Shown here in pieces: positions 15,332 to 22,538 of a DNA stretch of 22,762 bases (its first letter is position 1; each line of letters opens with the position of its first letter). The stretch covers positions 1 to 22,762 of the forward strand of contig CAMQJB010000034.1 of the NCBI GenBank assembly GCA_947002045.1, written 5' to 3'. Source of the stretch: an uncultured Collinsella sp. (lineage in GTDB: Bacteria; Actinomycetota; Coriobacteriia; Coriobacteriales; Coriobacteriaceae). The notes under the pieces were generated by a model, which was not told the DNA's origin, searched no databases, and was given only the letters and a program-made list of their open reading frames with translations. The position numbers and the translations under genes were made by a program.

Positions 15332-16357
15332 ATGCGAGAACCCGTGTCCAGTCCGTTTACCAGCTTTTTAGCCCAGCACTTTGGCCAGATCAACGACTAT
15401 CTGGCCACGTTCTTTGACGGACAGGCGACCTCTGCCGATATCGAGCGCTACCTGTATACCCCGCTCTCGACATTTACGGCCAATGCCGGCAAGCGCCACC
15501 GCCCGCTCATCTGCATGCTCGCCGCCACCGCGGTAGGTGGCAGCTTTGAGAGCGCCCGCAGCGCGGCGGCAGCTATCGAGCACTTTCAGTCGGGAGCGCT
15601 TATCCATGACGACATAGCCGACAACGGCCAGCTGCGTCGCGGCAAGCCTTGCATGCACCTTACCGAGGGCACGGGCCTTGCCATCAACTGCGGCGATCTG
15701 GCGCTCACCATGGTCACCAAGACGGTTCTCGACGACCCCACACTCGAGGCAGACGTGAAACTCCGTGTACTCCACGAGCTCACCGAGATGATCGTTCGCA
15801 CCATCGAGGGCCAGGCGCTCGACTTGGGCTGGGTCCGCGATGGACGCTTTGACATCTCGGTCGACGATTATCTGGACATGGCAACACACAAGACGGCGTA
15901 CTACAGCGGAGCCACGCCACTTGCCGCCGGAGCCATTATCGGCGGCGGCAGCGATGGGCAAATCGAAGCGCTGCGCGCCTTTGGTCTACACACGGGCCTT
16001 GCCTTTCAGATTCAGGACGATCTGCTCAACTTGATCGGCACCAAAGAGGCCGCCAACAAGGACTTCCGCACCGATATCACCGAGGGCAAGCGCACCCTCG
16101 TCGCCGTGCACGCCCTGTCAGACGAGCGTTATCACGACGAGGTCGAGGCAATCCTTTCCTCGGGCACCGAGGACCCCGCGCAACTTGCACGCGCCGTGGA
16201 GATCTTCCAGGAGACCGGCTCCATCGATTACGCCCACACTTACGCGCTTGACCTGACCGCCAAGGCCAAAGCGGCCATCGAGAACGTTGAGCTTGATCCG
16301 CACGCACGCGAGCTGTTCCTCTCCATGGCAGATTTCTTTGTGGAGCGCCTTAACTAG
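15332..16357 (+). CDS. Polyprenyl diphosphate synthase
   Basis: Trans-prenyltransferase that condenses isopentenyl diphosphate onto allylic diphosphates; in Coriobacteriia the likely use is the menaquinone side chain or a geranylgeranyl precursor. The 341-aa, all-helical product has the first Asp-rich motif DDIAD in HDDIADNGQLRRGKP, the TALTMVTK-like core, and the second motif as QIQDDLLNLIG, where the usual third Asp is Asn. GKRTLVAVHAL follows, as in the family. The start is uncertain: ATG 15332 has only AAGAAAG beside it, and GTG 15344 is an alternative. The 113-base gap from the PTS gene holds GCCGGC half-sites (15222, 15270) but no T-run terminator. Chain length cannot be set from sequence alone. 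Confidence 0.9.
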   Translation: MREPVSSPFTSFLAQHFGQINDYLATFFDGQATSADIERYLYTPLSTFTANAGKRHRPLICMLAATAVGGSFESARSAAAAIEHFQSGALIHDDIADNGQLRRGKPCMHLTEGTGLAINCGDLALTMVTKTVLDDPTLEADVKLRVLHELTEMIVRTIEGQALDLGWVRDGRFDISVDDYLDMATHKTAYYSGATPLAAGAIIGGGSDGQIEALRAFGLHTGLAFQIQDDLLNLIGTKEAANKDFRTDITEGKRTLVAVHALSDERYHDEVEAILSSGTEDPAQLARAVEIFQETGSIDYAHTYALDLTAKAKAAIENVELDPHARELFLSMADFFVERLN

Positions 16358-16379
16358 CGGGGGTAATAAAACCTGTCAG

Positions 16380-16408
16380 CAGCGTATTTGGGTACAACTT
16401 GCTACACT
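16380..16408 (+). promoter_or_regulatory. Candidate extended -10 promoter
   Basis: TGCTACACT (16400-16408) is an extended -10 element; the -35 region (CAGCGT, 16380-16385) is poor, as is common with extended -10 promoters. It would start a transcript about 80 bases before the gene at 16496. Confidence 0.4.
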
Positions 16409-16495
16409 GTTGAGTGCATGTTTATGCATCCCTTTGCGTTGTCTATCCGACACACGCTCAAATAGTACGAATGGTACGCCGAAAGGGGTTCGTTC

Positions 16496-17401
16496 ATGGA
16501 ACCTATTACAACGGGCATGCAGGGAGCAGCCGTCGAGGACGTCCAGTCCCGCCTTCTGCAGCTCGGCTATACAATCGATGACACCGAGGTCTCCGACAAG
16601 CGCTTTGGCACCACCACCGAGCAGGCTGTTGGCACCTTTAGGCTCGACAGTGGCCTTCCCGCTGGCTGCGCCGTCGATATCCCCTGTTGGAGCGCCCTGG
16701 TAGACGCCTCGTATAAACTGGGCGACCGCACGCTCTATCTGCGCATGCCCAATTTCCATGGCGCCGACGTTCAGGCCCTGCAGCGCGCGCTCAACGTTTT
16801 GGGTTTTGCCTGCGGTGAGGACGACGGCTATTTTGGCCCGCACACCGAGGCCGCTCTGCAGCAGTTCCAGGAAAATGTCGGCCTGTTTGCCGATGGCATG
16901 GCGTTCCAGGATACCTACGCCTATATCAACCGCCTGCATCACGTGTGGGAGGGCAAGCCCTCGGTTACCGAGGCCGAGTCGCGCATCGGTTTTGCCCGCG
17001 CCGCCAACGTGCTCGAGCGCTTCCAGATTGCCGTCATCGGTGAGGACCCCATCGCACGCAGCGTTGCATCGCGCATGTGGAACATCGCCACGGCGACGAC
17101 CGACAGCAGCGGCATGATGCTTTGCGATTCCGAGGTTCCGACCGACGTGGATCTGGTGCTCGAGATTGCAAGCGATGAGCTGCCCGCAGATGCTGCGCCG
17201 CGCGCCACGATCGCCCTTGCCGAGTGTCACAACCTTGCACAGCGCATCCGCACCGCCAATGTCGCCGCGCAGCAAAAGCCCGCGCGCATCCGCATTGAGC
17301 TCACGGGCATGACGCGCTACAACGGAACCTTCACCGCAAGTGATGCGCAGACACTCGCCGTACGCCTGCTCGATGGCGTTTGCGATGCCCTCGCAGATTA
17401 G
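16496..17401 (+). CDS. Cytoplasmic protein with two peptidoglycan-binding domains
   Basis: Protein of 301 aa with two PG_binding_1 repeats: residues about 7-62 (GMQGAAVEDVQSRLLQLGY, then RFGTTTEQAVGTFRLDSGLP) and about 87-145 (GADVQALQRALNVLGF, then GYFGPHTEAALQQFQENVGL). No signal peptide or membrane segment is visible, so it should stay in the cytosol or be exported by an unusual route. The C-terminal 130 residues (IAVIGEDPIARSVASRMWN onward, ending MTRYNGTFTASDAQTLAVRL) are not recognised; they lack obvious zinc ligands of an Amidase_3 enzyme. Mycobacterial CwlM also pairs two such domains with a cytosolic amidase-like fold and regulates MurA, so a regulatory role is possible but unproven. 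AAAGGGG before ATG supports the start. tRNA-Gln follows 38 bases later. Confidence 0.8.
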   Translation: MEPITTGMQGAAVEDVQSRLLQLGYTIDDTEVSDKRFGTTTEQAVGTFRLDSGLPAGCAVDIPCWSALVDASYKLGDRTLYLRMPNFHGADVQALQRALNVLGFACGEDDGYFGPHTEAALQQFQENVGLFADGMAFQDTYAYINRLHHVWEGKPSVTEAESRIGFARAANVLERFQIAVIGEDPIARSVASRMWNIATATTDSSGMMLCDSEVPTDVDLVLEIASDELPADAAPRATIALAECHNLAQRIRTANVAAQQKPARIRIELTGMTRYNGTFTASDAQTLAVRLLDGVCDALAD

Positions 17402-17439
17402 GTAAACTAAACGGGTTGCTTTTGGGCAACACCACACAT

Positions 17440-17511
17440 TGGGACGTAGTTCAACGGTAGAACTCCGGTTTTTGGTGCCGGCTGTTGGGGGTTCGAATCC
17501 CTCCGTCCCAG
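17440..17511 (+). tRNA. tRNA-Gln (UUG)
   Basis: Cloverleaf read by eye: acceptor TGGGACG/CGTCCCA (17440-17446, 17504-17510), D arm GTTC-AACGGTA-GAAC, anticodon stem CCGGT/GCCGG with loop TTTTGGT giving anticodon TTG, and T arm GGGGG-TTCGAAT-CCCTC. A U1-A72 pair and discriminator G suit tRNA-Gln. CCA is not encoded. Confidence 0.93.
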
Positions 17512-17524
17512 CCCCAAAGAACAT

Positions 17525-17560
17525 AGCGCTCCAGGCTCTTATGAACCTGGAGCGCTTTTT
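17525..17560 (+). terminator. Intrinsic terminator after tRNA-Gln
   Basis: GCGCTCCAGG (17526-17535) and CCTGGAGCGC (17546-17555) form a perfect stem with a 10-nt loop, followed by TTTTT. Confidence 0.92.
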
Positions 17561-17569
17561 CGTGGGCAT

Positions 17570-17593
17570 GCGGAGGAATTCGAACCCGCAAGG
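17570..17593 (-). repeat. Inverted T-arm fragment, copy 1
   Basis: Read on the minus strand this is a tRNA T-arm-like sequence (GGGTTCGAATTCCTCCGC). It matches 17751-17774 at 23 of 24 positions in direct orientation and is inverted relative to the T arm of the tRNA-Gln gene. There is no complete cloverleaf around it. Confidence 0.7.
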
Positions 17594-17685
17594 GTGCAGA
17601 GCTGAGGAAACGCGAAGCGTTTTCCAGCGCAGCACGCAAGGAGCGAAGCGACGCAGCGGGGCGCGGCCGCCGGCAGGCGGACGCG

Positions 17686-17701
17686 GAATCCCTCCGTCCC
17701 A
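17686..17701 (+). repeat. Exact duplicate of the tRNA-Gln 3' end
   Basis: GAATCCCTCCGTCCCA is identical over 16 bases to 17495-17510, the T-arm/acceptor end of tRNA-Gln. A direct repeat of a tRNA 3' end is the classic mark of an attachment-site duplication, but only 175 bases lie between the copies and no integrase is seen, so at most this is a remnant. Confidence 0.7.
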
Positions 17702-17750
17702 CATCGACCGAGAGCTCCTCGCGTTAAGAAAATCGAGCCAACGCCGCCAA

Positions 17751-17774
17751 GCGGAGGGATTCGAACCCGCAAGG
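17751..17774 (-). repeat. Inverted T-arm fragment, copy 2
   Basis: Minus-strand sequence GCGGGTTCGAATCCCTCCGC is again T-arm-like and near-identical to copy 1. With the duplicate at 17686 it gives the order: tRNA 3' end, inverted arm, tRNA 3' end, inverted arm. The sequence between 17775 and 17889 shows nothing further. Confidence 0.7.
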
Positions 17775-17889
17775 AATCTACCTATATAAGACAGACGCCC
17801 CAGGCCCATAACGACCAAGAGCGCCTTGCATCTAGAATTATCAGCCCTGTTCCGAAAAGCGAGCCGCATGCAACAACCAAGTAACCACA

Positions 17890-18026
17890 GGCCCCGGGAG
17901 AGCGGGGACACCGGCTTAGGTTTATCGCGAGTTCCGCACGAACAGGAGGCCACTTAATGTGGCCTCCGTCGTGAGCAGGACTGTAGAGCAGGAAACCTAA
18001 GCCGGTGTCCCCGCTCTCCCGGGGCC
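17890..18026. repeat. 34-bp perfect inverted repeat enclosing repeat copy B
   Basis: Arms 17890-17923 and 17993-18026 are perfect reverse complements over 34 bases, GC-rich outside (GGCCCCGGGAGAGCGGGG) and AT-richer inside (CTTAGGTTT). The 69-nt interior is nearly all copy B of the repeat at 1-70: GAGTTCCGCACGA (17929-17941), GGAGGCCAC-TTAAT-GTGGCCTCC (17945-17967), TCGTG (17969-17973) and GACTGTAGAGCAGG. It starts 9 bases past the stop of the minus-strand Toprim gene and could end that transcript, although no T-run follows. Confidence 0.85.
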
Positions 18027-18034
18027 GGCGGAAT

Positions 18035-20224
18035 CTAGTTGTTCAGCATGCGGTCGAAGCTTCCCGAGTCGCCATCCCGATAGTCGGCGGTCATCAGAAT
18101 CTCCTGCGGAATGCGTCCGCCCTCGCGCAGCACGTTGCGGAACTGCACGCGCGTGACCATAGGCAAATCTTTGATCGTCGCCGCTAGGTTCTGCGGCACG
18201 CCCTGGTTGGCAGCCGCGGGCTCGCACTCACCGCCGGCCTTCACGCGGCGCTTGTGCTCGGCGAGCATGGCGCGATACATACCGGCATGCAGGCGAATCT
18301 CAACAACATTGGCATTACGGGTCTGCTCGACAATGCGCGCACCCTCTCGGTCGATATCGCCCACGTAGTAGACATAGTTAAAGCGATAGCCGATCTCGGC
18401 CAGATAATCATCCAGTGCGTGCGAAACGCTCGCCTTGCAGCCACCGCCAAAGATCACGCCACCCACCTTGGTGCCAAAAAGCTTAGCGTGCTTGCGGCCG
18501 CGCAGGAGCTTGACGATCTCGTCATAGGTGTCCAGGTTCTCGACCATAATGAACGGCTTGTCGGCGCCCAGCGTAAAGAAGCCCGTAAAGTGCACAGGAC
18601 GGTTGGGAGCAACCTTGATTGTCTGCATGCTAATGCCCTTTTCGGTCATACGCCGAATCAGACGCTCGCCATGCTTGCCGTCAAAGGCCTTCTCATCGTT
18701 AAAAATCTGGTAGGCGCGCTGGCGACGCGAAGCGACCGGCGTGTCGGCGCCGCGATTCTGCTCTATCCAAGCCTGGATGATCGCAATCTCCTCGGCAATC
18801 TTGCGGTTGGACATCTCGTTGTGCTGAGTGCGCTGCGGAGCCTTTTTGCCGTCCTTGCCCTCGACCTTAACAATTTGAGTCTGCTGCTCCTTAATCTTGG
18901 AGAGCGCCGTAGGCGTGGGAACGACCTTGAGCAGCTGCCTGCCCAGGACACGGGCCAGAGCAAACGCCGAAACCTCGCCATGAGCGAGCGGCTCAGGCTG
19001 CTGGGGGGCCACATCGTTTGCAGTCGGTTTGGACTGCGCCTGGGATTTGCGCTTGGAATCTGCCTGAGCTTTACGCTCTTGCTTTAGCGCGGACGGACCC
19101 TTTTGCGAGCGCTCGGGCTTGTCCCCCTTCGCCGGCTGGCGCTTGGGTTGCTCCACCGGGGCCTCAGCCTTCGCATCCTTGCTTTGCGTCGCCGCCTTCT
19201 CGGCCGGGGCCTCGGCATTTGAGCCACGACCGCCACGGTGACGACGACGGCGGGGCTTGCTCGAAGCGCTCTCCCCCGTCTGCTTATCAGCGGACTGCTG
19301 AGCTTTGACCTCGGCGTCGGCCGCAGGCTGCGACTCGGAAGGTTGCTGCTCGCGAGCCGCCGGCTCAACGGTTTTCTCGGTTTGTTCGGCCTTATCGGCC
19401 TGAGCGGTCGAAGCCGACTCGCCCTTCTCCTGACGTTTTACGGGATACGCGCGTCCCGCAAAACCGCGGCCGGGACGACACGAACCCGGAGCCCTCTTGG
19501 CAGACTCCTCAACATCGTCTGCAACCTCGGAAGGCTCTTCAGCTTCATGTGCGACATCCTGCTGCGCAGCCTTAAAGTGAGCACCACGACGACGCTTGGG
19601 CTCTTGGACCTCCACGGGCTTTTGCTCCTGCTCGGGCTTCTGCGACTCGGCAGCAACCTTGGTCTCGACAGCCTCGGTATCGAGCTCATCCTTTTGAGCA
19701 ACGGCGCGACGGAAGCGCTCCTGCTGGGCACGGCGCTGTGCATCGCGCTTGCCGCCCCCGCCAAAGCTGCCGCGACCCGCTTTGGCGGTAAAAGCGCGAA
19801 CGACGTTCTCATCGAGCAGCTCGTCGGTATCGACATGCTCGCGCGGGGCCGTTTCCACCGAAGCGGGCACCTCGACAACGTCCTCGAAGGCCTCTTCGAC
19901 AGCCTCGGCAAGCTGCTCCTGAGCATCACTTATCTCGGCATGAATGGTATAGAACGCCGGACGTCCGTTAATGCCGCTGCCCTCGATCTTGGTAACGATC
20001 TTTGCCGCGATGAGTTCGTCGCGCATCGCCTTGGTGTCGCATTCCTTATCGACGGAGCGGAAAATCTGCGCCAGCGCGCTCGACTTGATCTTGAGTGCCT
20101 TGCGGCAGAGCAGGTCGTAGGCAACTAGCTTGGCGCGCTCGGCAGAAAGCGACGTCTGGCTGCTCAGACGCTCAGCCAGGGCATCGACATTATTTTGGTT
20201 ATCGGAATATACCGTCTTGGCCAC
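18035..20224 (-). CDS. Low-complexity protein with C-terminal Toprim-like (DUF2220/JetD-like) domain
   Basis: Protein of 729 aa in three parts. Residues about 1-115 look like a helical, possibly winged-helix domain (AERAKLVAYDLLCRKALKIK). About 120-470 is low-complexity and probably disordered, rich in Glu, Lys, Arg, Gln and Ala, with RRRG/GGRGS patches suited to nucleic-acid contact. About 475-729 is globular: an acidic VENLDTYDEIVK (Glu562), GVIFGGGCKASVSHALDDYL, and YYVGDIDREG with Asp623 and Asp625, the Glu...DxD layout of Toprim domains; the order resembles DUF2220 of Wadjet JetD and topoisomerase VI A. No JetA/B/C partners are adjacent. GTG 20224 is chosen because GAAAGGGG lies upstream; ATG 20248 would lie upstream of that site. 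The function is not known. Confidence 0.7.
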   Translation of the reverse strand: MAKTVYSDNQNNVDALAERLSSQTSLSAERAKLVAYDLLCRKALKIKSSALAQIFRSVDKECDTKAMRDELIAAKIVTKIEGSGINGRPAFYTIHAEISDAQEQLAEAVEEAFEDVVEVPASVETAPREHVDTDELLDENVVRAFTAKAGRGSFGGGGKRDAQRRAQQERFRRAVAQKDELDTEAVETKVAAESQKPEQEQKPVEVQEPKRRRGAHFKAAQQDVAHEAEEPSEVADDVEESAKRAPGSCRPGRGFAGRAYPVKRQEKGESASTAQADKAEQTEKTVEPAAREQQPSESQPAADAEVKAQQSADKQTGESASSKPRRRRHRGGRGSNAEAPAEKAATQSKDAKAEAPVEQPKRQPAKGDKPERSQKGPSALKQERKAQADSKRKSQAQSKPTANDVAPQQPEPLAHGEVSAFALARVLGRQLLKVVPTPTALSKIKEQQTQIVKVEGKDGKKAPQRTQHNEMSNRKIAEEIAIIQAWIEQNRGADTPVASRRQRAYQIFNDEKAFDGKHGERLIRRMTEKGISMQTIKVAPNRPVHFTGFFTLGADKPFIMVENLDTYDEIVKLLRGRKHAKLFGTKVGGVIFGGGCKASVSHALDDYLAEIGYRFNYVYYVGDIDREGARIVEQTRNANVVEIRLHAGMYRAMLAEHKRRVKAGGECEPAAANQGVPQNLAATIKDLPMVTRVQFRNVLREGGRIPQEILMTADYRDGDSGSFDRMLNN

Positions 20225-20240
20225 GGGGCCCCTTTCATAT

Positions 20241-20265
20241 GTACACATATACGTCTATATGGTAC
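20241..20265. promoter_or_regulatory. Dyad upstream of the Toprim gene
   Basis: CATATACGTCTATATG (20246-20261) is a 6-4-6 inverted repeat, flanked by GTAC on both sides, about 20 bases before the gene start in an otherwise GC-rich region. It overlaps the likely promoter or transcript start, so an operator is plausible; the regulator is unknown. Confidence 0.35.
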
Positions 20266-20329
20266 AACGCGCGCCCTTATCCACGCAAAACATCTGCGAG
20301 AACACTCGGGCATCGCCCGCTTTTGCATG

Positions 20330-20368
20330 AAAAAAGACCGAGCCCGCGCAGCCGCGGACCCGGTCTTA
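20330..20368 (-). terminator. Intrinsic terminator after cstA
   Basis: On the minus strand AAGACCGGGTCCGCGG pairs with CCGCGCGGGCTCGGTCTT-like bases with small mismatches, followed by TTTTTT. It lies 40 bases past the cstA stop. Confidence 0.88.
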
Positions 20369-20407
20369 TCGAGTTGTATAGATGTGACGTTCAACTCGTC
20401 AGGTCGA

Positions 20408-22297
20408 TTACGCCTTGGCAGCCTCGGCGTCGGCGGGAGCCTCGGCGGCAGCGGCGCGGCCATACTCGACTTTGCCCATCTCGGACCACTCGGGCTCCTC
20501 GTCGGGCATGGAACCGGCCTCCTTGCCGAAGAACTCCTTGAGGCAGTTGACGGCAACGATGAGGCCCAGGACCATCAGCAGGACGGCGAAGACGAGCTGC
20601 AGGCCCTTGGTAGCGGCGACGGAAACGGCAGCCGTGGTGGCGGTAGCCGGGATGGTGCCGAAGAAACCGTAGGCCTGGACGGCGGTCATGCAGCCCATGG
20701 CGCTCTGGACCAGCGAAGTGAAGGTGCAGCAGAGCAGGAAGGCGACGGGCACGTAGAGCATCCAACCCTTGCGGCCGGTGCACTTGCAGAACACGGCGAG
20801 GGTGATCATGGTCATACCGCCGAGCAGCTGGTTAGAAGCACCGAAGAGCGGCCAGATGTTGGCATAGCCACCAAAGGCGAGGGCGAGGCCAGGAAGCAGG
20901 GTAACGACCGTGGCGAACCAGGGGTTGCCGAGGACCTTCATGTAGCCGGCCTTGGACTCGATGGCCAGGGCGTCGTTGGTCTGGGCAAAGAACTCGGAGA
21001 ACGAGGTGCGAGCGATGCGGGCGACGGCATCGAGCGAGGTCAGGGCCAGAGCGGAAACGTTCATGGTCATGAAGACGGTTGCGAGCGTGCCGTCAACGCC
21101 GAAGGCCTGCATACCGCGGGAGATGCCGGCGGCGAAGATCTGGAACGGGGTGGAAGCGACACCGGCGTTAAGGGCGCCGGTACCGGCGGTGTTCATGTCG
21201 GAGAACATGATACCGGCGACGATGATGGCAAGGATGCCGACGAAGGACTCGACGATCATGGCGCCGTAACCGACCTTGACGGCGTCCTGCTCCTTCTCGA
21301 CCTGCTTGGAGGAGGTACCAGAAGAAACGAGGCTGTGGAAACCGGAGAGAGCACCGCAGGCAACGGAGACAAACAGGACCGGGAACATCATGCCCGAGGC
21401 ATTGCTAAAGCCGGTGAAGACCGGAGCGGTGATGGTAGCCTGGCCGTTAGCGCCCAGGACGACGATGCCGAGGACAGCGCAGACGATCATGACGATCATC
21501 ATGATGGAAGTGAGGTAGTCGCGAGGGGTCTTGAGCATCTGGATGGGCATGGCGCCAGCAAAGACCAGGTAGACCATGACGACGGCGAACCACTGGAACT
21601 TGTCCAGGTAGACCGGGAACTGCATGCCGACGGCAAACATAAGGACCATGAGCACCACGCCGGTGACGAACTCGGCAGCGCCGGTGAGGTTGAACTTCTT
21701 CTGAGCCCAACCAAAGGCCATGGCGACGAAGGTGAACAGGATGGAGATGGTGCCAGCGCAGCCAGCGGCATAGGACTTGGTGAAGTCGATGGCACCGGTA
21801 GCAGCACCAGAAGCGTCAACGGCCGGGGTGAACATGAACGTCTTGCAGACCATGTCGGTGAAAGCGGCGATGACGATGATGCAGAACAGCCAGCAGAACA
21901 GCAGGAACAGGCGACGGCCGGTCTTGCCGATGTACTTCTCGATGAGCTGAGCCAGGGACTTGCCGTTGTTCTTCATCGAGGCGTACAGGGCGCCAAAGTC
22001 GTGTACGGCGCCAAAGAAGATGCCACCGACGAGGACCCAGAGCACGACGGGAAGCCAGCCGAAGGCCATAGCGACGATCGTACCCGTAACAGGGCCGGCA
22101 CCGCAGATCGAGCTGAACTGGTGCGAGAACGCGGTGAAGGCGGAGACGGGCGAGAAGCTGTTGCCGTCTTTCATGCGCTTGGCCGGCGTGAGGGCCTCTT
22201 TGTCAACGCCCCACTTGTTGGCCAGCCATCGGCCATAGCCCAGATAGCCGCAGGCGAGCACCGCCGCGGCCACAACCATGAGCAAAACTCCGTTCAT
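20408..22297 (-). CDS. cstA: CstA-family carbon starvation transporter
   Basis: Polytopic membrane protein of 629 aa, with about 16 or more hydrophobic segments, of the CstA family; members import pyruvate or peptides in E. coli (CstA, BtsT). The family core is visible: HQFSSICGAGPVTGTIVA (residues about 59-76), GGIFFGAVHDFGALYASMKN (about 91-110) and SLAQLIEKYIGKTGRRLF. Length is nearer the short BtsT/Gram-positive forms (about 600-700 aa). The extreme C-terminus is an Ala/Glu/Asp-rich tail. AGGAGG before the ATG gives a strong start. It is transcribed alone: terminator downstream, and upstream a long leader with its own hairpin terminator between promoter and start codon, implying conditional readthrough. 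The substrate here is not known. Confidence 0.93.
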   Translation of the reverse strand: MNGVLLMVVAAAVLACGYLGYGRWLANKWGVDKEALTPAKRMKDGNSFSPVSAFTAFSHQFSSICGAGPVTGTIVAMAFGWLPVVLWVLVGGIFFGAVHDFGALYASMKNNGKSLAQLIEKYIGKTGRRLFLLFCWLFCIIVIAAFTDMVCKTFMFTPAVDASGAATGAIDFTKSYAAGCAGTISILFTFVAMAFGWAQKKFNLTGAAEFVTGVVLMVLMFAVGMQFPVYLDKFQWFAVVMVYLVFAGAMPIQMLKTPRDYLTSIMMIVMIVCAVLGIVVLGANGQATITAPVFTGFSNASGMMFPVLFVSVACGALSGFHSLVSSGTSSKQVEKEQDAVKVGYGAMIVESFVGILAIIVAGIMFSDMNTAGTGALNAGVASTPFQIFAAGISRGMQAFGVDGTLATVFMTMNVSALALTSLDAVARIARTSFSEFFAQTNDALAIESKAGYMKVLGNPWFATVVTLLPGLALAFGGYANIWPLFGASNQLLGGMTMITLAVFCKCTGRKGWMLYVPVAFLLCCTFTSLVQSAMGCMTAVQAYGFFGTIPATATTAAVSVAATKGLQLVFAVLLMVLGLIVAVNCLKEFFGKEAGSMPDEEPEWSEMGKVEYGRAAAAEAPADAEAAKA

Positions 22298-22330
22298 TAC
22301 ATTTCCTCCTCTAAAAAGAACTTCCCAGAC

Positions 22331-22371
22331 ATAAAAAATGAGGGCCGTCGGTTGCGCTCGACGGCCCTCAT
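22331..22371 (-). terminator. Terminator in the cstA leader
   Basis: ATGAGGGCCGTCG (22338-22350) and CGACGGCCCTCAT (22359-22371) form a perfect 13-bp stem with an 8-nt loop; on the minus strand it is followed by TTTTTTAT. It ends about 34 bases before the cstA start, after the leader structures, where an attenuator would sit. Confidence 0.88.
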
Positions 22372-22517
22372 CTTCATCAGCCGCCCGTTATCGTACGGGC
22401 TAGCTGTATGTGCTAACCCGCATCAGATAATTACTACGCTGATAATGTTTAGCTGATGCGTGAACATGTCTAAGAAATCCTCTTCAATCATGATGCGAAC
22501 GATCCGTGCGTGTTCAC
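22338..22517 (-). promoter_or_regulatory. Structured cstA leader, candidate attenuator or riboswitch
   Basis: About 180 nt of leader RNA with several helices: 22511-22517 with 22460-22466 (7 bp), 22453-22459 with 22420-22426 (7 bp), and a 9-bp hairpin 22412-22420/22396-22404 with one wobble pair. This last is mutually exclusive with a second hairpin 22395-22400/22383-22388. The strand CATCAG at 22375-22380 can also compete for 22453-22458. The terminator follows. Alternative pairings upstream of a terminator are the signature of a switch. No known riboswitch class was recognised. Confidence 0.55.
22423..22491 (-). CDS. Possible Ile/Val-rich leader peptide
   Basis: A 22-codon ORF with ATG 22491 and TGA 22425-22423, ending N-I-I-S-V-V-I-I-stop. 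An internal ATG at 22467 would give a 14-aa version (MFTHQLNIISVVII), with AGAGG upstream at slightly long spacing. The cluster of Ile and Val codons immediately before the stop, within a hairpin upstream of a terminator, resembles branched-chain amino-acid leader peptides. The start site is weak and chance cannot be excluded for so short an ORF. Confidence 0.35.
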   Translation of the reverse strand: MIEEDFLDMFTHQLNIISVVII

Positions 22518-22538
22518 ATCCCCCAGTGGATGAAAAGG

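Noticed and set aside
17495..17701. An intact integrated mobile element at tRNA-Gln
   Set aside because: Only 175 bases lie between the duplicated tRNA ends and no integrase, excisionase or cargo gene is present.
17451..17702. 83-codon minus-strand frame over tRNA-Gln
   Set aside because: It contains the DGGIRTPN-type peptide that arises from translating tRNA T-arm sequence; it is a known kind of false gene call.
16376..17953. 525-codon minus-strand frame across the peptidoglycan-binding gene and tRNA-Gln
   Set aside because: It runs through a tRNA, a terminator and the antisense of a well-supported gene; its composition is that of a shadow frame.
20195..22456. 753-codon open frame antisense to cstA
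   Set aside because: Asp/Gly/Glu/His-rich composition with no motif; the minus strand encodes a complete CstA with a strong ribosome binding site.
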